NCBI RefSeq assembly: GCF_010093305.1
Contig: NZ_PDWS01000007.1
Coordinates: 1-64,000, forward strand
DNA from: Pseudoxanthomonas sacheonensis
GTDB taxonomy: Bacteria; Pseudomonadota; Gammaproteobacteria; Xanthomonadales; Xanthomonadaceae
DNA length: 64,000 nucleotides
Reading direction: 5' to 3'
Shown here: piece by piece, positions 25,653-33,992 of the stretch
How positions within the stretch are numbered: the stretch's first letter is position 1
Layout: every line of letters starts with the position of its first letter
The notes under the pieces: model-generated
Told to the model about the DNA's origin: nothing
Database searches by the model: none
The model's input: only the letters and a program-made list of their open reading frames with translations
Made by a program: the position numbers and the translations under genes

Positions 25653-25853
25653 GCGGGGGATTCCCGACGGCGAAGGCCACAGTATAAGGAGTGTGCCCCG
25701 ATAAGGATGCGCCCCGGTCCGGAACCCCGCCTAAGCCGAAGGTCGGTTTTGCACCGCAGCACGGGGTGGAGGACAATGGGCGGCCCATCGGCGCCCTCCG
25801 GCCAGCCCGGACTCCGCGCGCGGTGCGTTCTGTTCTTCCAAATACGGTGACGC

Positions 25854-27017
25854 ATGAACTTTCACGAATACCAGGCGAAGCAGTTGTTTGCCGAATACGG
25901 CATTGCGGTGCCGGCCGGGCGCATCGCGCGCACGCCGGAAGAAGCGGTCGAAGCCGCCAAAGCCATTCCCGGCGACCTTTGGGTGGTCAAGGCCCAGATC
26001 CATGCGGGCGGCCGCGGCAAGGCCGGCGGCGTCAAGCTGGCCAAGACCCTGGACGAAGTGAAGCAGTATGCCGCGGCGATGCTGGGCACCAGGATGGAGA
26101 CCTACCAGTCCGGCGGCGTGGCCCTGCCCATCGACACCGTGCTGATTTCCGAAGGCACCGATATCGCCAAGGAACTGTACCTTTCGGTGCTGGTGGACCG
26201 TGCCAGCCAGGCCATCACCTTCATCACCTCCAGCGAAGGCGGCGTGGACATCGAAACCGTCGCCCGCGAAACCCCGGAAAAGATCCAGACCCTGGACGTC
26301 AACTTCGTGCAGGGCCTGCAGCCCTATCAGACCCGCGAAGTGGGCTTCGCCCTGGGTCTGGACGCCAAGCAGGTCAACCAGCTGAGCAAGATCATGCTGG
26401 GCCTGTACAAGCTGTTCAACGAAAAGGATCTGGCCCTGGTCGAACTGAACCCGCTGGCCATCCTCACCAACGGCAACCTGGCCGTGCTCGACGGCAAGGT
26501 CAATTCCGACGACAACGCCTCCTTCCGCCACGCCGATCTGGTGGCCATGCGCGACAAGTCGCAGGAAGACGAGACCGAAGTGCTGGCCAGCGAGAACGAC
26601 CTCAACTACGTGACCATGGACGGCAACATCGGCTGCATGGTCAACGGCGCGGGTCTGGCCATGGCCACCATGGACGTGATCAAGCTCAGCGGCGGCGAAC
26701 CGGCCAACTTCCTGGACGTGGGCGGCGGCGCCACCAAGGAGCGCGTGACCACCGCGTTCAAGCTGATCCTGTCCAGCGACAAGGTCAAGGCGATCTTCGT
26801 CAACATCTTCGGCGGCATCGTCCGCTGCGACATGATCGCCGAAGGCATCATCGCCGCGGTCAAGGACGTGGGCGTCAAGGTGCCGGTGATCGTGCGCCTG
26901 GAAGGCACCAACGTGGAAGCCGGCAAGGCGCTGCTGCGCGATTCCGGGCTGGCCATCATCACCGCCGACGACATCAACGATGGCGCCAAGAAGGCCGTCG
27001 CCGCCGTCGCCGCCTGA
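25854..27017 (+). CDS. sucC: Succinyl-CoA synthetase beta subunit
   Basis: SucC with SucD interconverts succinyl-CoA and succinate with ADP or GDP phosphorylation in the TCA cycle. The 387-residue product (family norm 388) opens [20 protein letters not shown], has the ATP-grasp region ([19 protein letters not shown]), VELNPL, and the C-terminal [14 protein letters not shown] and [16 protein letters not shown] of the CoA-ligase fold. The start ATG is fixed by this N-terminus. sucD follows 100 bp downstream, with a decayed REP pair between. Confidence 0.98.
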   Translation: MNFHEYQAKQLFAEYGIAVPAGRIARTPEEAVEAAKAIPGDLWVVKAQIHAGGRGKAGGVKLAKTLDEVKQYAAAMLGTRMETYQSGGVALPIDTVLISEGTDIAKELYLSVLVDRASQAITFITSSEGGVDIETVARETPEKIQTLDVNFVQGLQPYQTREVGFALGLDAKQVNQLSKIMLGLYKLFNEKDLALVELNPLAILTNGNLAVLDGKVNSDDNASFRHADLVAMRDKSQEDETEVLASENDLNYVTMDGNIGCMVNGAGLAMATMDVIKLSGGEPANFLDVGGGATKERVTTAFKLILSSDKVKAIFVNIFGGIVRCDMIAEGIIAAVKDVGVKVPVIVRLEGTNVEAGKALLRDSGLAIITADDINDGAKKAVAAVAA

Positions 27018-27026
27018 CAACCACCC

Positions 27027-27098
27027 TGTAGGAGCGGGCCTTGCCCACGACCGGGCTCTACCTGTAAAGCTTCGTCGCGGGCAGGGCCCGCTCCTACA
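27027..27098. repeat. Degenerate class A REP pair inside the sucCD operon (copy 6)
   Basis: Arms 27027-27051 and 27074-27098 (25 bp) match with two mismatches, the left arm reading GGGCCTTGCCCACGAC instead of GGGCCCTGCCCGCGAC. The element fills most of the sucC-sucD gap and ends 19 bp before the sucD ATG. Confidence 0.88.
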
Positions 27099-27117
27099 AA
27101 GCCCCAAGGATTTTCAT

Positions 27118-27993
27118 ATGAGCGTTTTGGTCAACAAGAACACCAAGGTCATCGTGCAGGGCTTCACCGGCCAGCAGGGCACCTTCCACGCCACCCAGAT
27201 GGTCGAATACGGCACCCAGGTCGTGGGCGGCGTGACTCCGGGCAAAGGCGGCACCACCCATATCGAACTGCCGGTGTTCAACACCGTGCGTGAAGCGGTC
27301 GCCTCCACCGGCGCCGACGCGTCGGTGATCTACGTGCCGCCGCCGTTCGCCGCCGACGCCATCCTGGAAGCGGCCGACGCCGGCATCCGCGTGATCGTCT
27401 GCATCACCGAAGGCATCCCGGTGCTGGACATGCTGCGGGTCAAGAACACGCTGAAGGGCTATCCGAACACCACCCTGATCGGCCCCAACTGCCCCGGCAT
27501 CATCACCCCGGGCGAGTGCAAGATCGGCATCATGCCGGGCCACATCCACCTGCCGGGCAAGATCGGCATCGTCTCGCGCTCTGGCACCCTGACCTATGAA
27601 GCGGTCAAGCAGACCACCGACGTGGGCCTGGGCCAGAGCACCTGCATCGGCATCGGCGGCGATCCGATCAACGGCGTCAACTTCGTCGACGCGCTGAAGC
27701 TGTTCAACGAAGATCCGCAGACCGAGGGCATCATCATGGTCGGCGAGATCGGCGGTTCGGCCGAAGAAGAAGGCGCCGACTACATCGCCAAGCACGTCAA
27801 GAAGCCGGTGGTCGGTTTCATCGCCGGCGCTTCGGCTCCGGCCGGCAAGCGCATGGGCCATGCCGGCGCCATCGCGTCGGGCGGCAAGGGTACGGCCGAG
27901 GGCAAGTTCGCGGCGATGGAAGCGGCGGGCGTGGTCACGGTGCGTTCGCCGGGGGATCTGGGTGCGGCGATTGCTAAGTTGGTGAAGAAGTAA
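27118..27993 (+). CDS. sucD: Succinyl-CoA synthetase alpha subunit
   Basis: The 291-residue alpha subunit carries the CoA-binding Rossmann domain ([25 protein letters not shown]) and the active-site phosphohistidine region near [20 protein letters not shown], where the His of G-H-A-G-A-I is the residue phosphorylated in catalysis. The ATG at 27118 follows AAGGA with suitable spacing. An upstream in-frame start would translate the REP element and is rejected. A rho-independent terminator lies 27 bp past the stop. Confidence 0.98.
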   Translation: MSVLVNKNTKVIVQGFTGQQGTFHATQMVEYGTQVVGGVTPGKGGTTHIELPVFNTVREAVASTGADASVIYVPPPFAADAILEAADAGIRVIVCITEGIPVLDMLRVKNTLKGYPNTTLIGPNCPGIITPGECKIGIMPGHIHLPGKIGIVSRSGTLTYEAVKQTTDVGLGQSTCIGIGGDPINGVNFVDALKLFNEDPQTEGIIMVGEIGGSAEEEGADYIAKHVKKPVVGFIAGASAPAGKRMGHAGAIASGGKGTAEGKFAAMEAAGVVTVRSPGDLGAAIAKLVKK

Positions 27994-28019
27994 GTCTCCA
28001 TCGCTAGAGTTTGGAGCAG

Positions 28020-28046
28020 AAGGCCGCCCTGTGCGGCCTTTTGTTT
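28020..28046 (+). terminator. Rho-independent terminator of sucCD
   Basis: AAGGCCGC (28020-28027) pairs with GCGGCCTT (28033-28040), loop CCTGT, followed by TTGTTT. Confidence 0.88.
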
Positions 28047-28060
28047 GTCCAGTGCAGAAG

Positions 28061-28210
28061 CGCCCTCATCCGCCCTTCGGGCACCTTCTCCCGCAGGCGG
28101 GAGAAGGGTTGCTATCTGGCTTGCAGCGAACGTTCGGATTGGGTCGGAGAGTCGTTGCCAAAACGAAGAACCCCTCTCCCGCTTGCGGGAGAGGGGCAGG
28201 GGTGAGGGCG
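28061..28210. repeat. Composite palindromic repeat (CCCTCATCCGCC family)
   Basis: The ends CGCCCTCATC and GGTGAGGGCG are near-inverted copies. Inside lie two hairpins: CCTTCTCCCGC/CGGGAGAAGG (about 28084-28107) and CCCCTCTCCCGC/GCGGGAGAGGGG (28171-28196). Related units occur at 30286-30449 and 37313-37360, and a similar one inside pgeF (32717-32830). Confidence 0.8.
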
Positions 28211-28279
28211 CGGCATTTCCTTACATCCCTGGCTCTCCTTTGCCGGTAACCTGCAATCCGGCCATGCCGGAGCGCAAGG

Positions 28280-28651
28280 ATGCGCGAACGACAGAAGACC
28301 CGCTTCGCGCGGCATTTACGCCGGCATATGACCGATGCCGAGTCTTCGCTTTGGCATCATCTGCGCAACAGGACGCTCATGGGCTGCAAATTCCGTCGCC
28401 AGCACCCTATCGGCCCCTACATAGTGGATTTCGCGTGTGTCGAACGGAAGCTGGTGATCGAACTGGATGGCAGCCAGCATGCCGACAGTGCCAGCGATTC
28501 CGCTCGGACAAGCTGGATCCAGGCAAACGGTTACCGCGTCCTCCGTTTCTGGAACAATGACGCCTTGCGCCAACAGCAGGTGGTACTAGCCGTGATCCTC
28601 GAAGTTTTGGAAAGTGCCGGACCGATTGCGAGCAACGGGGCAGCACCATGA
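28280..28651 (+). CDS. DUF559 protein (Vsr-like nuclease fold)
   Basis: A 123-residue protein with the DUF559 core: L-W-x-x-L-R-N-R near the start, G-C-K-F-R-R-Q-H-P-I-G-P-Y-I-V-D-F, L-V-I-E-L-D-G-S-Q-H and a C-terminal G-Y-R-V-L-R-F-W. The family shares the fold of Vsr and other PD-(D/E)xK-like endonucleases, with the D-F, E-L-D-G residues as the likely metal site. Its cellular job is not established, and members are common solitary genes beside repeats. It follows a palindromic repeat and its stop overlaps the nadE start (ATGA), suggesting translational coupling. Confidence 0.85.
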   Translation: MRERQKTRFARHLRRHMTDAESSLWHHLRNRTLMGCKFRRQHPIGPYIVDFACVERKLVIELDGSQHADSASDSARTSWIQANGYRVLRFWNNDALRQQQVVLAVILEVLESAGPIASNGAAP

Positions 28652-30279
28652 CGCTCCGCATCGCCCTTGCCCAGTTCGACTTCCCCGTTGGCGCCGTCGC
28701 CCAGAACGCCGAACGCATCGCTGCGATGATCGCCGAGGCGCGCGATGCGCATGGCGCCGACCTGGTGCTGTTCCCCGAACTGGCGATCAGCGGCTACCCG
28801 CCGGAGGACCTGCTGATGCGCCCCGGCTTCCTGCGCGACTGCGAGACCGCCCTGCAGCGTGTGGCCGCTTCCGTGCACGGGATCGTCGCGGTGGTGGGGT
28901 GGCCGCAATCGGCCGGCAGCGTGGTCTACAACGCGGCCAGCGTGCTGCGCGAGGGCGGGGTGGAAGCCACCTATCGCAAGCGCGAGCTGCCCAACTATGC
29001 GGTGTTCGACGAACGCCGTTATTTCGATGTCGATCCCGATGGCGGCGCCTGCGTGTTCGAGGTGGCCGGGGTGCCGGTCGGGCTGGTGATCTGCGAAGAC
29101 CTGTGGTTCGCCGAGCCGCTGGGCGAAACCCGCGATGCTGGCGCGCAGCTGGTGCTGGTGCCCAACGCTTCGCCGTTCGAGCGCGACAAGCATGCCCAGC
29201 GCGATGCTCTGTTGGCGCAGCGGGTCGGCGAAACCGGCATGGCGCTGGCTTATCTCAACGTAGTGGGCGGACAGGATGCGCTGGTGTTCGACGGCGCCTC
29301 GGTGCTGGCCGACGGCGACGGACTGGTGCATCCGGCGGCGCGCGCGTTCGAGGATCATTGGCTGATCGCCGACTACAACGCGGATACGCGCAAATTCACC
29401 CCGCTGGAATGGCCGTGCGAAGCGGATGAAAGCCGCGACGGTCTGGCCTGGCGCGCGGTGGTGCGCGGCACGCGCGACTATTGCGCCAAGAACGGGTTCT
29501 CGAAAGTATGGCTGGGGCTTTCCGGCGGCATAGATTCGGCGCTGGTGCTGGCGATCGCGGTGGACGCGCTGGGTGCGGACAACGTCACCGCGGTGCGGCT
29601 GCCTTCGCGCTACACCGCCGATCTTTCCAACGACCTGGCCGCCGAACAGTGCGCGACGATGGGCGTGAAGCTGGAGACGATTCCGATAGAGGCGCCTTTC
29701 AAGGGTTTCATCGAGGCCCTGGGGCCGGTTTTCGCGGGTCGCCAGGCCGACACGGCCGAGGAGAACCTGCAGTCGCGCAGCCGCGGCGTGATCATGATGG
29801 CGCTGTCCAACAAGCTGGGCGGACTGCTGCTGACCACCGGCAACAAGAGCGAATACGCGGTGGGTTACGCCACCATCTACGGCGACATGTGCGGCGGCTA
29901 TGCGCCGATCAAGGACCTGTACAAGACCGAGGTGTTCGCGCTGGCGCGCTGGCGCAACACCGTCGGCGGCGCGCCTGTGATTCCCGAGGCGGTCATCGTC
30001 CGCCCGCCTTCGGCCGAGTTGCGCGAAAACCAGACCGACCAGGATTCTCTGCCGCCCTACGACGTGCTGGACGCGATTTTGCTGCGCTACGTGGACCAGG
30101 AACAATCGCGCGACGAGATCGTCGCGGCCGGTTTCGATGCGGACGTGGTGGACCGGATGCTGCGGCTGGTACGCATCAACGAATGGAAACGCCATCAGGC
30201 CGCGCCCGGACCGAAGGTGTCGCGGCGCGCATTCGGGCGCGAGCGGCGTTATCCGATAAGCAACAAGTATTTGGGGTGA
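28648..30279 (+). CDS. nadE: Glutamine-dependent NAD+ synthetase
   Basis: NadE amidates nicotinic acid adenine dinucleotide to NAD+, the final step of NAD synthesis. The 543-residue protein has an N-terminal nitrilase-like glutaminase domain with the catalytic triad Glu44 (LFPELAISGYPPEDLL), Lys111 (TYRKRELPNY) and Cys149 (VICEDLW). The C-terminal synthetase domain has the PP-loop S-G-G-I-D-S-A-L near residue 292 and TTGNKSEYAVGYATIYGD. Both active sites look complete, so glutamine should serve as nitrogen donor. It is coupled to the DUF559 gene by a 4-bp overlap. Confidence 0.98.
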   Translation: MTLRIALAQFDFPVGAVAQNAERIAAMIAEARDAHGADLVLFPELAISGYPPEDLLMRPGFLRDCETALQRVAASVHGIVAVVGWPQSAGSVVYNAASVLREGGVEATYRKRELPNYAVFDERRYFDVDPDGGACVFEVAGVPVGLVICEDLWFAEPLGETRDAGAQLVLVPNASPFERDKHAQRDALLAQRVGETGMALAYLNVVGGQDALVFDGASVLADGDGLVHPAARAFEDHWLIADYNADTRKFTPLEWPCEADESRDGLAWRAVVRGTRDYCAKNGFSKVWLGLSGGIDSALVLAIAVDALGADNVTAVRLPSRYTADLSNDLAAEQCATMGVKLETIPIEAPFKGFIEALGPVFAGRQADTAEENLQSRSRGVIMMALSNKLGGLLLTTGNKSEYAVGYATIYGDMCGGYAPIKDLYKTEVFALARWRNTVGGAPVIPEAVIVRPPSAELRENQTDQDSLPPYDVLDAILLRYVDQEQSRDEIVAAGFDADVVDRMLRLVRINEWKRHQAAPGPKVSRRAFGRERRYPISNKYLG

Positions 30280-30285
30280 GGGGTT

Positions 30286-30449
30286 TCCCTTCTCCCATTG
30301 GGAGAAGGTGGCGCGTAGCGACGGATGAGGGAGGGAGAATGACTTGCTATGGAAGGGTTCAGTACAAACTGATTTCCCATTCCCTCATCCGCCCCCGCAT
30401 CGAGTACGGGGCAGGCTCTTCGGGCGCCTTCTCCCAGAGGGAGAAGGGA
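30286..30449. repeat. Composite palindromic repeat (CCCTCATCCGCC family), second copy
   Basis: Outer arms TCCCTTCTCCC (30286-30296) and GGGAGAAGGGA (30439-30449) are perfect inverted repeats; between them lie GGATGAGGGAGGG and its inverted partner CCCTCATCCGCC. It occupies the gap after nadE. Confidence 0.8.
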
Positions 30450-30457
30450 GCATAAAT

Positions 30458-30481
30458 AAGGGGCCTTGCGGCCCCTTTTTC
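30458..30481 (+). terminator. Terminator between nadE and bamD
   Basis: AAGGGGCC (30458-30465) pairs with GGCCCCTT (30470-30477) and is followed on the plus strand by T residues. It serves nadE best, and may act weakly on the convergent bamD transcript. Confidence 0.8.
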
Positions 30482-30482
30482 T

Positions 30483-31370
30483 TCAATCCTTCTTCTTCAT
30501 GTCCACCGCCGACTTCTCCCCGGCGAACGGGTTGAGCTTGCGGATCGGAGACGGGTAGTCCGGCCATTCGCCGCTCAGCCAGGGGTGCTGCGGATCGTTC
30601 TGCTGCAGCACGCGGCGGGCGTCGGCGGCCAGGGTTTCGTTGCCAAGGTGCGTATAGGCTTCGCCCAGCACGGCCACGGCGTCGTTCTGGAATTCGCTCT
30701 GCGGGTAGGTTTCCAGCAGGTATTTCGCGCGGGCGGCGGCCGATACCCAGGCATCGCGGCGCAGGTAGTACAGCGCGGTGTCCAGCTCGTGGCGAGCGAA
30801 CAGGTTGCGCAGCGCGACCATGCGCTGGCGCGCATCGGCGGCGTAGCGGCTGTTGGGATAGCGCTCGGCCAGCAGGTTGAAGTCGTTGTAGCCCTGCAAA
30901 GGCGTGGCCAGGTCGCGGCGGCTAGGATCGAGCTTCCATACCCTCTGCAGGAACACCGTGTCGCGCCCCGAGTTGGCCAGGCCGCGCAGGTAGTACATGT
31001 AGGGAACGTTGCGCTGGGTCGGGTAGGTGCGGATGAAGCGGTCCACGGTGGAAACCGTGTCGTCCATCTTGCCGGCCTTGTACTGCGCGTAGGCCGTTTC
31101 CATCAGCGCCTGCTCGGTATAGGGGCCGTACGGATACTGGGCGATCAGCTGGCGGAAGGTGATTTCGGCCCGGTCCCAGTTGCCGCCGACCATGGAGGCG
31201 TGCGCCTTCTCGTAGATCTCCTCGACCGGCTTTCCTTCGACGGAGTCCTTGTCCTTCTTGAAGAACTTGCCGCAACCGGTACCGGTGAAGGCCACCACCA
31301 GCATCAGGGCGAGAATGCGCAGGAAAGCGGGACGGGCGGCGGCGGAACGGGTCGTGGGGCGCTGGGTCAT
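30483..31370 (-). CDS. bamD: Outer membrane assembly lipoprotein BamD
   Basis: BamD is an essential lipoprotein of the BAM complex that folds beta-barrel proteins into the outer membrane. The 295-residue product has an N-terminal hydrophobic signal ending at a probable lipidated cysteine (V-V-A-F-T-G-T-G-C; the lipobox is not ideal). TPR-like repeats follow, including [37 protein letters not shown] and [15 protein letters not shown], as in ComL/YfiO. The ATG at 31370 gives a normal signal peptide; codons before it overlap the divergent rluD leader. The C-terminus is slightly extended and charged. Confidence 0.95.
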   Translation of the reverse strand: MTQRPTTRSAAARPAFLRILALMLVVAFTGTGCGKFFKKDKDSVEGKPVEEIYEKAHASMVGGNWDRAEITFRQLIAQYPYGPYTEQALMETAYAQYKAGKMDDTVSTVDRFIRTYPTQRNVPYMYYLRGLANSGRDTVFLQRVWKLDPSRRDLATPLQGYNDFNLLAERYPNSRYAADARQRMVALRNLFARHELDTALYYLRRDAWVSAAARAKYLLETYPQSEFQNDAVAVLGEAYTHLGNETLAADARRVLQQNDPQHPWLSGEWPDYPSPIRKLNPFAGEKSAVDMKKKD

Positions 31371-31468
31371 GGGCTGGCGGAAGGCCGCGGCAGGGAATTC
31401 GGAACGGCGATGATAGCCTAGGCGCTGCCCAAGCCATGAACGTGCGGCCAACGCGCCGCCTGCAAAGC

Positions 31469-32473
31469 ATGACCGAACCCACCCAGATCGACCTCCCGGA
31501 CGATTCGTCCGACGACACCACCCTGCGTACCGCCGTGGTCCCCGGCAGCGCCGCAGGCCGCCGTTTCGACGCGGTGCTGGCCGAACTCTTCCCCGAATAC
31601 TCGCGTACCCGGCTCTCCGAGTGGATCAAGTCCGGGGACGCCCGTCTGGACGGCGAAATCGTGCGCGGGCGCGACCCGGTGCGCGGCGGCGAGACCGCCA
31701 GCCTGGGCGTGGTGCTGGACACCCAGACCCATGCGCTGCCCGAGGACATCCCGCTGGAGGTGCTGTACGAGGATGCCGACGTCCTGGTGCTCAACAAGCC
31801 CGCCGGGCTGGTGGTGCACCCGGGCGCGGGCAATCCCACCGGCACCCTGGTCAACGCGCTGCTGTTCCGCGACCCGTCGCTGTCCCTGGTGCCGCGCGCG
31901 GGCATCGTGCACCGCCTGGACAAGGACACCAGCGGGGTGATGGTGGTGGCGCGCACGCTGCCGGCGCATACCGCCCTGGTCGAACAGCTCTCCTCGCGCG
32001 AAGTGCATCGCCAGTACCTGGCCATCGTGGTCGGTTCCATGGTTTCTGGCGGCACCGTCAACGCGCCGATCGACCGCCACCCGCGCGACCGCATCCGCAT
32101 GGCCGTGCGCGAGGAAGGCCGCGACGCCGTCACCCATTACCGCCTGCGCGAACGTTTCCGCGCCCACACCGCACTGGAGTGCCGCCTGGAAACCGGCCGC
32201 ACCCATCAGATCCGCGTGCACATGGCGCATCTCAAGTACCCGATCATCGGCGATCCGCTGTACGGCGGTCCGCTGAAGCTGCCCAAGCATGCGACCGAAG
32301 AACTCATCGCCGCTTTGCGCGGGTTCAAGCGCCAGGCTTTGCATGCCGAAATCCTGGAGTTCAAGCACCCGATCAGCGGCGAACCGGTGCGCGTGTCCGC
32401 ACCGGTGCCGGCCGACATGCTGAACCTGCTGGCAGCGCTGCGCGCCGACGGCGAGGCGCAGAAGCGGCGATGA
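31469..32473 (+). CDS. rluD: 23S rRNA pseudouridine synthase RluD
   Basis: RluD makes pseudouridines 1911, 1915 and 1917 in helix 69 of 23S rRNA. The 334-residue protein has an N-terminal S4-like domain ([18 protein letters not shown]) and the catalytic domain with H-R-L-D-K-D-T-S-G (catalytic Asp151), [12 protein letters not shown] and R-T-H-Q-I-R-V-H-M. The divergent bamD-rluD pair followed by pgeF is a standard gammaproteobacterial arrangement. The ATG at 31469 is preferred; an ATG at 31436 would add eleven residues. Its stop overlaps the pgeF start (ATGA). Confidence 0.96.
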   Translation: MTEPTQIDLPDDSSDDTTLRTAVVPGSAAGRRFDAVLAELFPEYSRTRLSEWIKSGDARLDGEIVRGRDPVRGGETASLGVVLDTQTHALPEDIPLEVLYEDADVLVLNKPAGLVVHPGAGNPTGTLVNALLFRDPSLSLVPRAGIVHRLDKDTSGVMVVARTLPAHTALVEQLSSREVHRQYLAIVVGSMVSGGTVNAPIDRHPRDRIRMAVREEGRDAVTHYRLRERFRAHTALECRLETGRTHQIRVHMAHLKYPIIGDPLYGGPLKLPKHATEELIAALRGFKRQALHAEILEFKHPISGEPVRVSAPVPADMLNLLAALRADGEAQKRR

Positions 32474-33315
32474 ACGCGGCGGTATGGGCGCAGTGGGCGG
32501 TGCCGGGAAAAGTGCGCGCCTTCACTACGCTGCGGCATGGCGCCGGCATCTCGTTGCCGCCGTTCGACCATTTCAACCTGGGCAATCGCACCGCTGCCGA
32601 CGGGGACGATCCGGCGACGGTCGAGCGCAATCGTGTCGAGCTGGTCGAGCGCTTTGCGCTGCCTTGCGCGCCGCACTGGTTGCGGCAGGTGCATGGGATT
32701 GAAGTGCTGCGGTTTTTGGCCCCTCCCCCTGCGACGGCAGGGGGAGGTTGGGAGAGGGTGCTGTCAGCCCCACGTGCACCTGATGCAACCCCTCCCCATC
32801 CCTCCCCTGCCTTCGCAGGAGAGGGGGTGGAACCCATCGCCGACGCTTCCGTCACCTCCACCCCTGGCGTAGTCCTGGCCATCCTCACCGCCGATTGCCT
32901 CCCCGTCGTGTTCGCCAACGAAGACGGCAGCGAAATCGGCGCCGCACACGCGGGCTGGCGCGGCTTGGCCGCCGGTGTACTGGAGAACACGGTCGCCGCG
33001 ATGCGATCGCCGCCGGACAGGATCGTGGCCTGGCTCGGGCCGGCCGCCGGGCCGCAGGCCTACGAGATCGGCGCAGAAGTGTTCGACGCATTCGTTTCGC
33101 AGGACGGAAACGCAGCTTCCGCCTTCGTGGCCACGCGTCCGGGCCACTGGCGCGTCGATCTGTACGCGCTCGCTCGCCAGCGCCTGGCCAAACTCGGCAT
33201 TACCCGCGTGCACGGCGGCGATCTGTGCACCATCTCCGACCCGCAACGCTTCTTCTCCCATCGCCGCGATGCGAGAACCGGACGCATGGCCACGCTGGTG
33301 TGGATGCAGCCGTGA
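32470..33315 (+). CDS. pgeF: Peptidoglycan editing factor PgeF (polyphenol oxidase family) with in-frame insert
   Basis: PgeF (YfiH) removes misincorporated serine-containing precursors from peptidoglycan synthesis; family members also have laccase-like or purine nucleoside phosphorylase activity. The 281-residue product keeps the metal-site residues His75 (R-Q-V-H-G), Cys143 (L-T-A-D-C-L-P) and His160 (A-A-H-A-G-W-R-G). The family is normally about 240-250 residues. The excess is a Pro/Gly/Ala-rich segment at about residues 83-120 that coincides with a palindromic DNA repeat (32717-32830). The insert keeps the frame and lies in a loop before the A-D-A-S-V-T strand, so the enzyme may still work. 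It is coupled to rluD by a 4-bp overlap. Confidence 0.94.
   Translation: MNAAVWAQWAVPGKVRAFTTLRHGAGISLPPFDHFNLGNRTAADGDDPATVERNRVELVERFALPCAPHWLRQVHGIEVLRFLAPPPATAGGGWERVLSAPRAPDATPPHPSPAFAGEGVEPIADASVTSTPGVVLAILTADCLPVVFANEDGSEIGAAHAGWRGLAAGVLENTVAAMRSPPDRIVAWLGPAAGPQAYEIGAEVFDAFVSQDGNAASAFVATRPGHWRVDLYALARQRLAKLGITRVHGGDLCTISDPQRFFSHRRDARTGRMATLVWMQP
32717..32830. repeat. Palindromic repeat inserted within pgeF
   Basis: The segment holds a perfect hairpin CCTCCCCCTGC (32722-32732)/GCAGGGGGAGG (32737-32747), and a second one CCTCCCCTGC (32801-32810)/GCAGGAGAGG with one mismatch. Between them GGGAGAGGG faces CCCTCCC-type sequence. It resembles the intergenic repeats at 28061-28210 but here is translated as about 38 in-frame codons. 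Confidence 0.8.
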
Positions 33316-33325
33316 GCACGTTGTC

Positions 33326-33877
33326 ATGAGCACGCCGCTGTTCCAGCGCGTGCTGGGCGCGGAATTCGAAACCTTGCCGTCTGCGGTCAAGGCGCTGCAT
33401 ACGGCAAGCGGCCATCGCCGCTACCACGGGCAGGTGGAAGTGGTGCGCGGCGGGAATCCGTTGGCGCGCCTGTTCGCCTGGGCCACGCGCTTGCCGCCCG
33501 CCGGACAGGGCGAAGTGGAAGTGGAGATAGACGCAAGCGGCGGGGAGGAAAGGTGGACGCGCCATATCGGCGGCCATGCGATGCCCTCGCGTTTGTGGGA
33601 ACGGGATGGATTGTTGTGCGAACAACTGGGGCTGGTGCGTTTCGGATTCCGGCTGACGGTGGAGCAGGGCGCCATCGTCTGGCGGGTGGAGCGCGTCGCG
33701 GCGCTGGGCCTGCCGTTGCCTGCGCATTGGTTTGCGCAAGTGCTGGCGCGCGAATCCGAAGCCGACGGCCGTTATCTTTTCGACGTCGCTGCCGCAATTC
33801 CGATGATCGGCCTGCTGGTGCGTTACCGGGGTTGGCTGCGCGTAGAGCAGGCCGCAATGCCACGTAGGGCGACGTAG
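33326..33877 (+). CDS. DUF4166 protein
   Basis: A 183-residue protein resembling DUF4166: LFQRVLGAEFETLPSAVKALH, RYHGQVEVVRGGNPLARLFAWATRLPPAG, an ERWTRHIGGHAMPSRLW stretch, and ES-EADGRYLFDVAAAIPMIGLLVRYRGWL at the end. The domain is sometimes fused to oxidoreductases or methyltransferases, but its activity is unknown. No signal peptide or clear membrane segment is present. It starts 10 bp after pgeF. The stop codon TAG lies within a run of GACGTAGGGC decamers that leads into a REP element, so the C-terminal tail (about five residues) is repeat-derived. Confidence 0.82.
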   Translation: MSTPLFQRVLGAEFETLPSAVKALHTASGHRRYHGQVEVVRGGNPLARLFAWATRLPPAGQGEVEVEIDASGGEERWTRHIGGHAMPSRLWERDGLLCEQLGLVRFGFRLTVEQGAIVWRVERVAALGLPLPAHWFAQVLARESEADGRYLFDVAAAIPMIGLLVRYRGWLRVEQAAMPRRAT

Positions 33878-33972
33878 GGCGACGTAGGAGCGACGTAAGT
33901 CGCGACTGAAACGAATGCCATTGGAAATGAGAATCCGTGGAATTCCTTCGCGACTTACGTCGCTCCTACGTC
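33862..33972. repeat. GTAG-type REP pair, class C, with tandem decamers
   Basis: Perfect 25-bp arms (33881-33905 and 33948-33972) with core GTAGGAGCGACGTAAGTCGC face each other across 42 bp. Two preceding units of the GACGTAGGGC type (33862-33880) look like tandem slippage copies of its left end. It ends 20 bp before the stop of the TonB receptor gene. Confidence 0.88.
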
Positions 33973-33992
33973 ACACAAGCGCATCTCGCGGG

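Noticed and set aside
27027-27098. REP hairpin in sucCD as an intrinsic terminator
   Set aside because: The arms lack a following T-run, and sucD must be expressed with sucC; the element fits the REP family.
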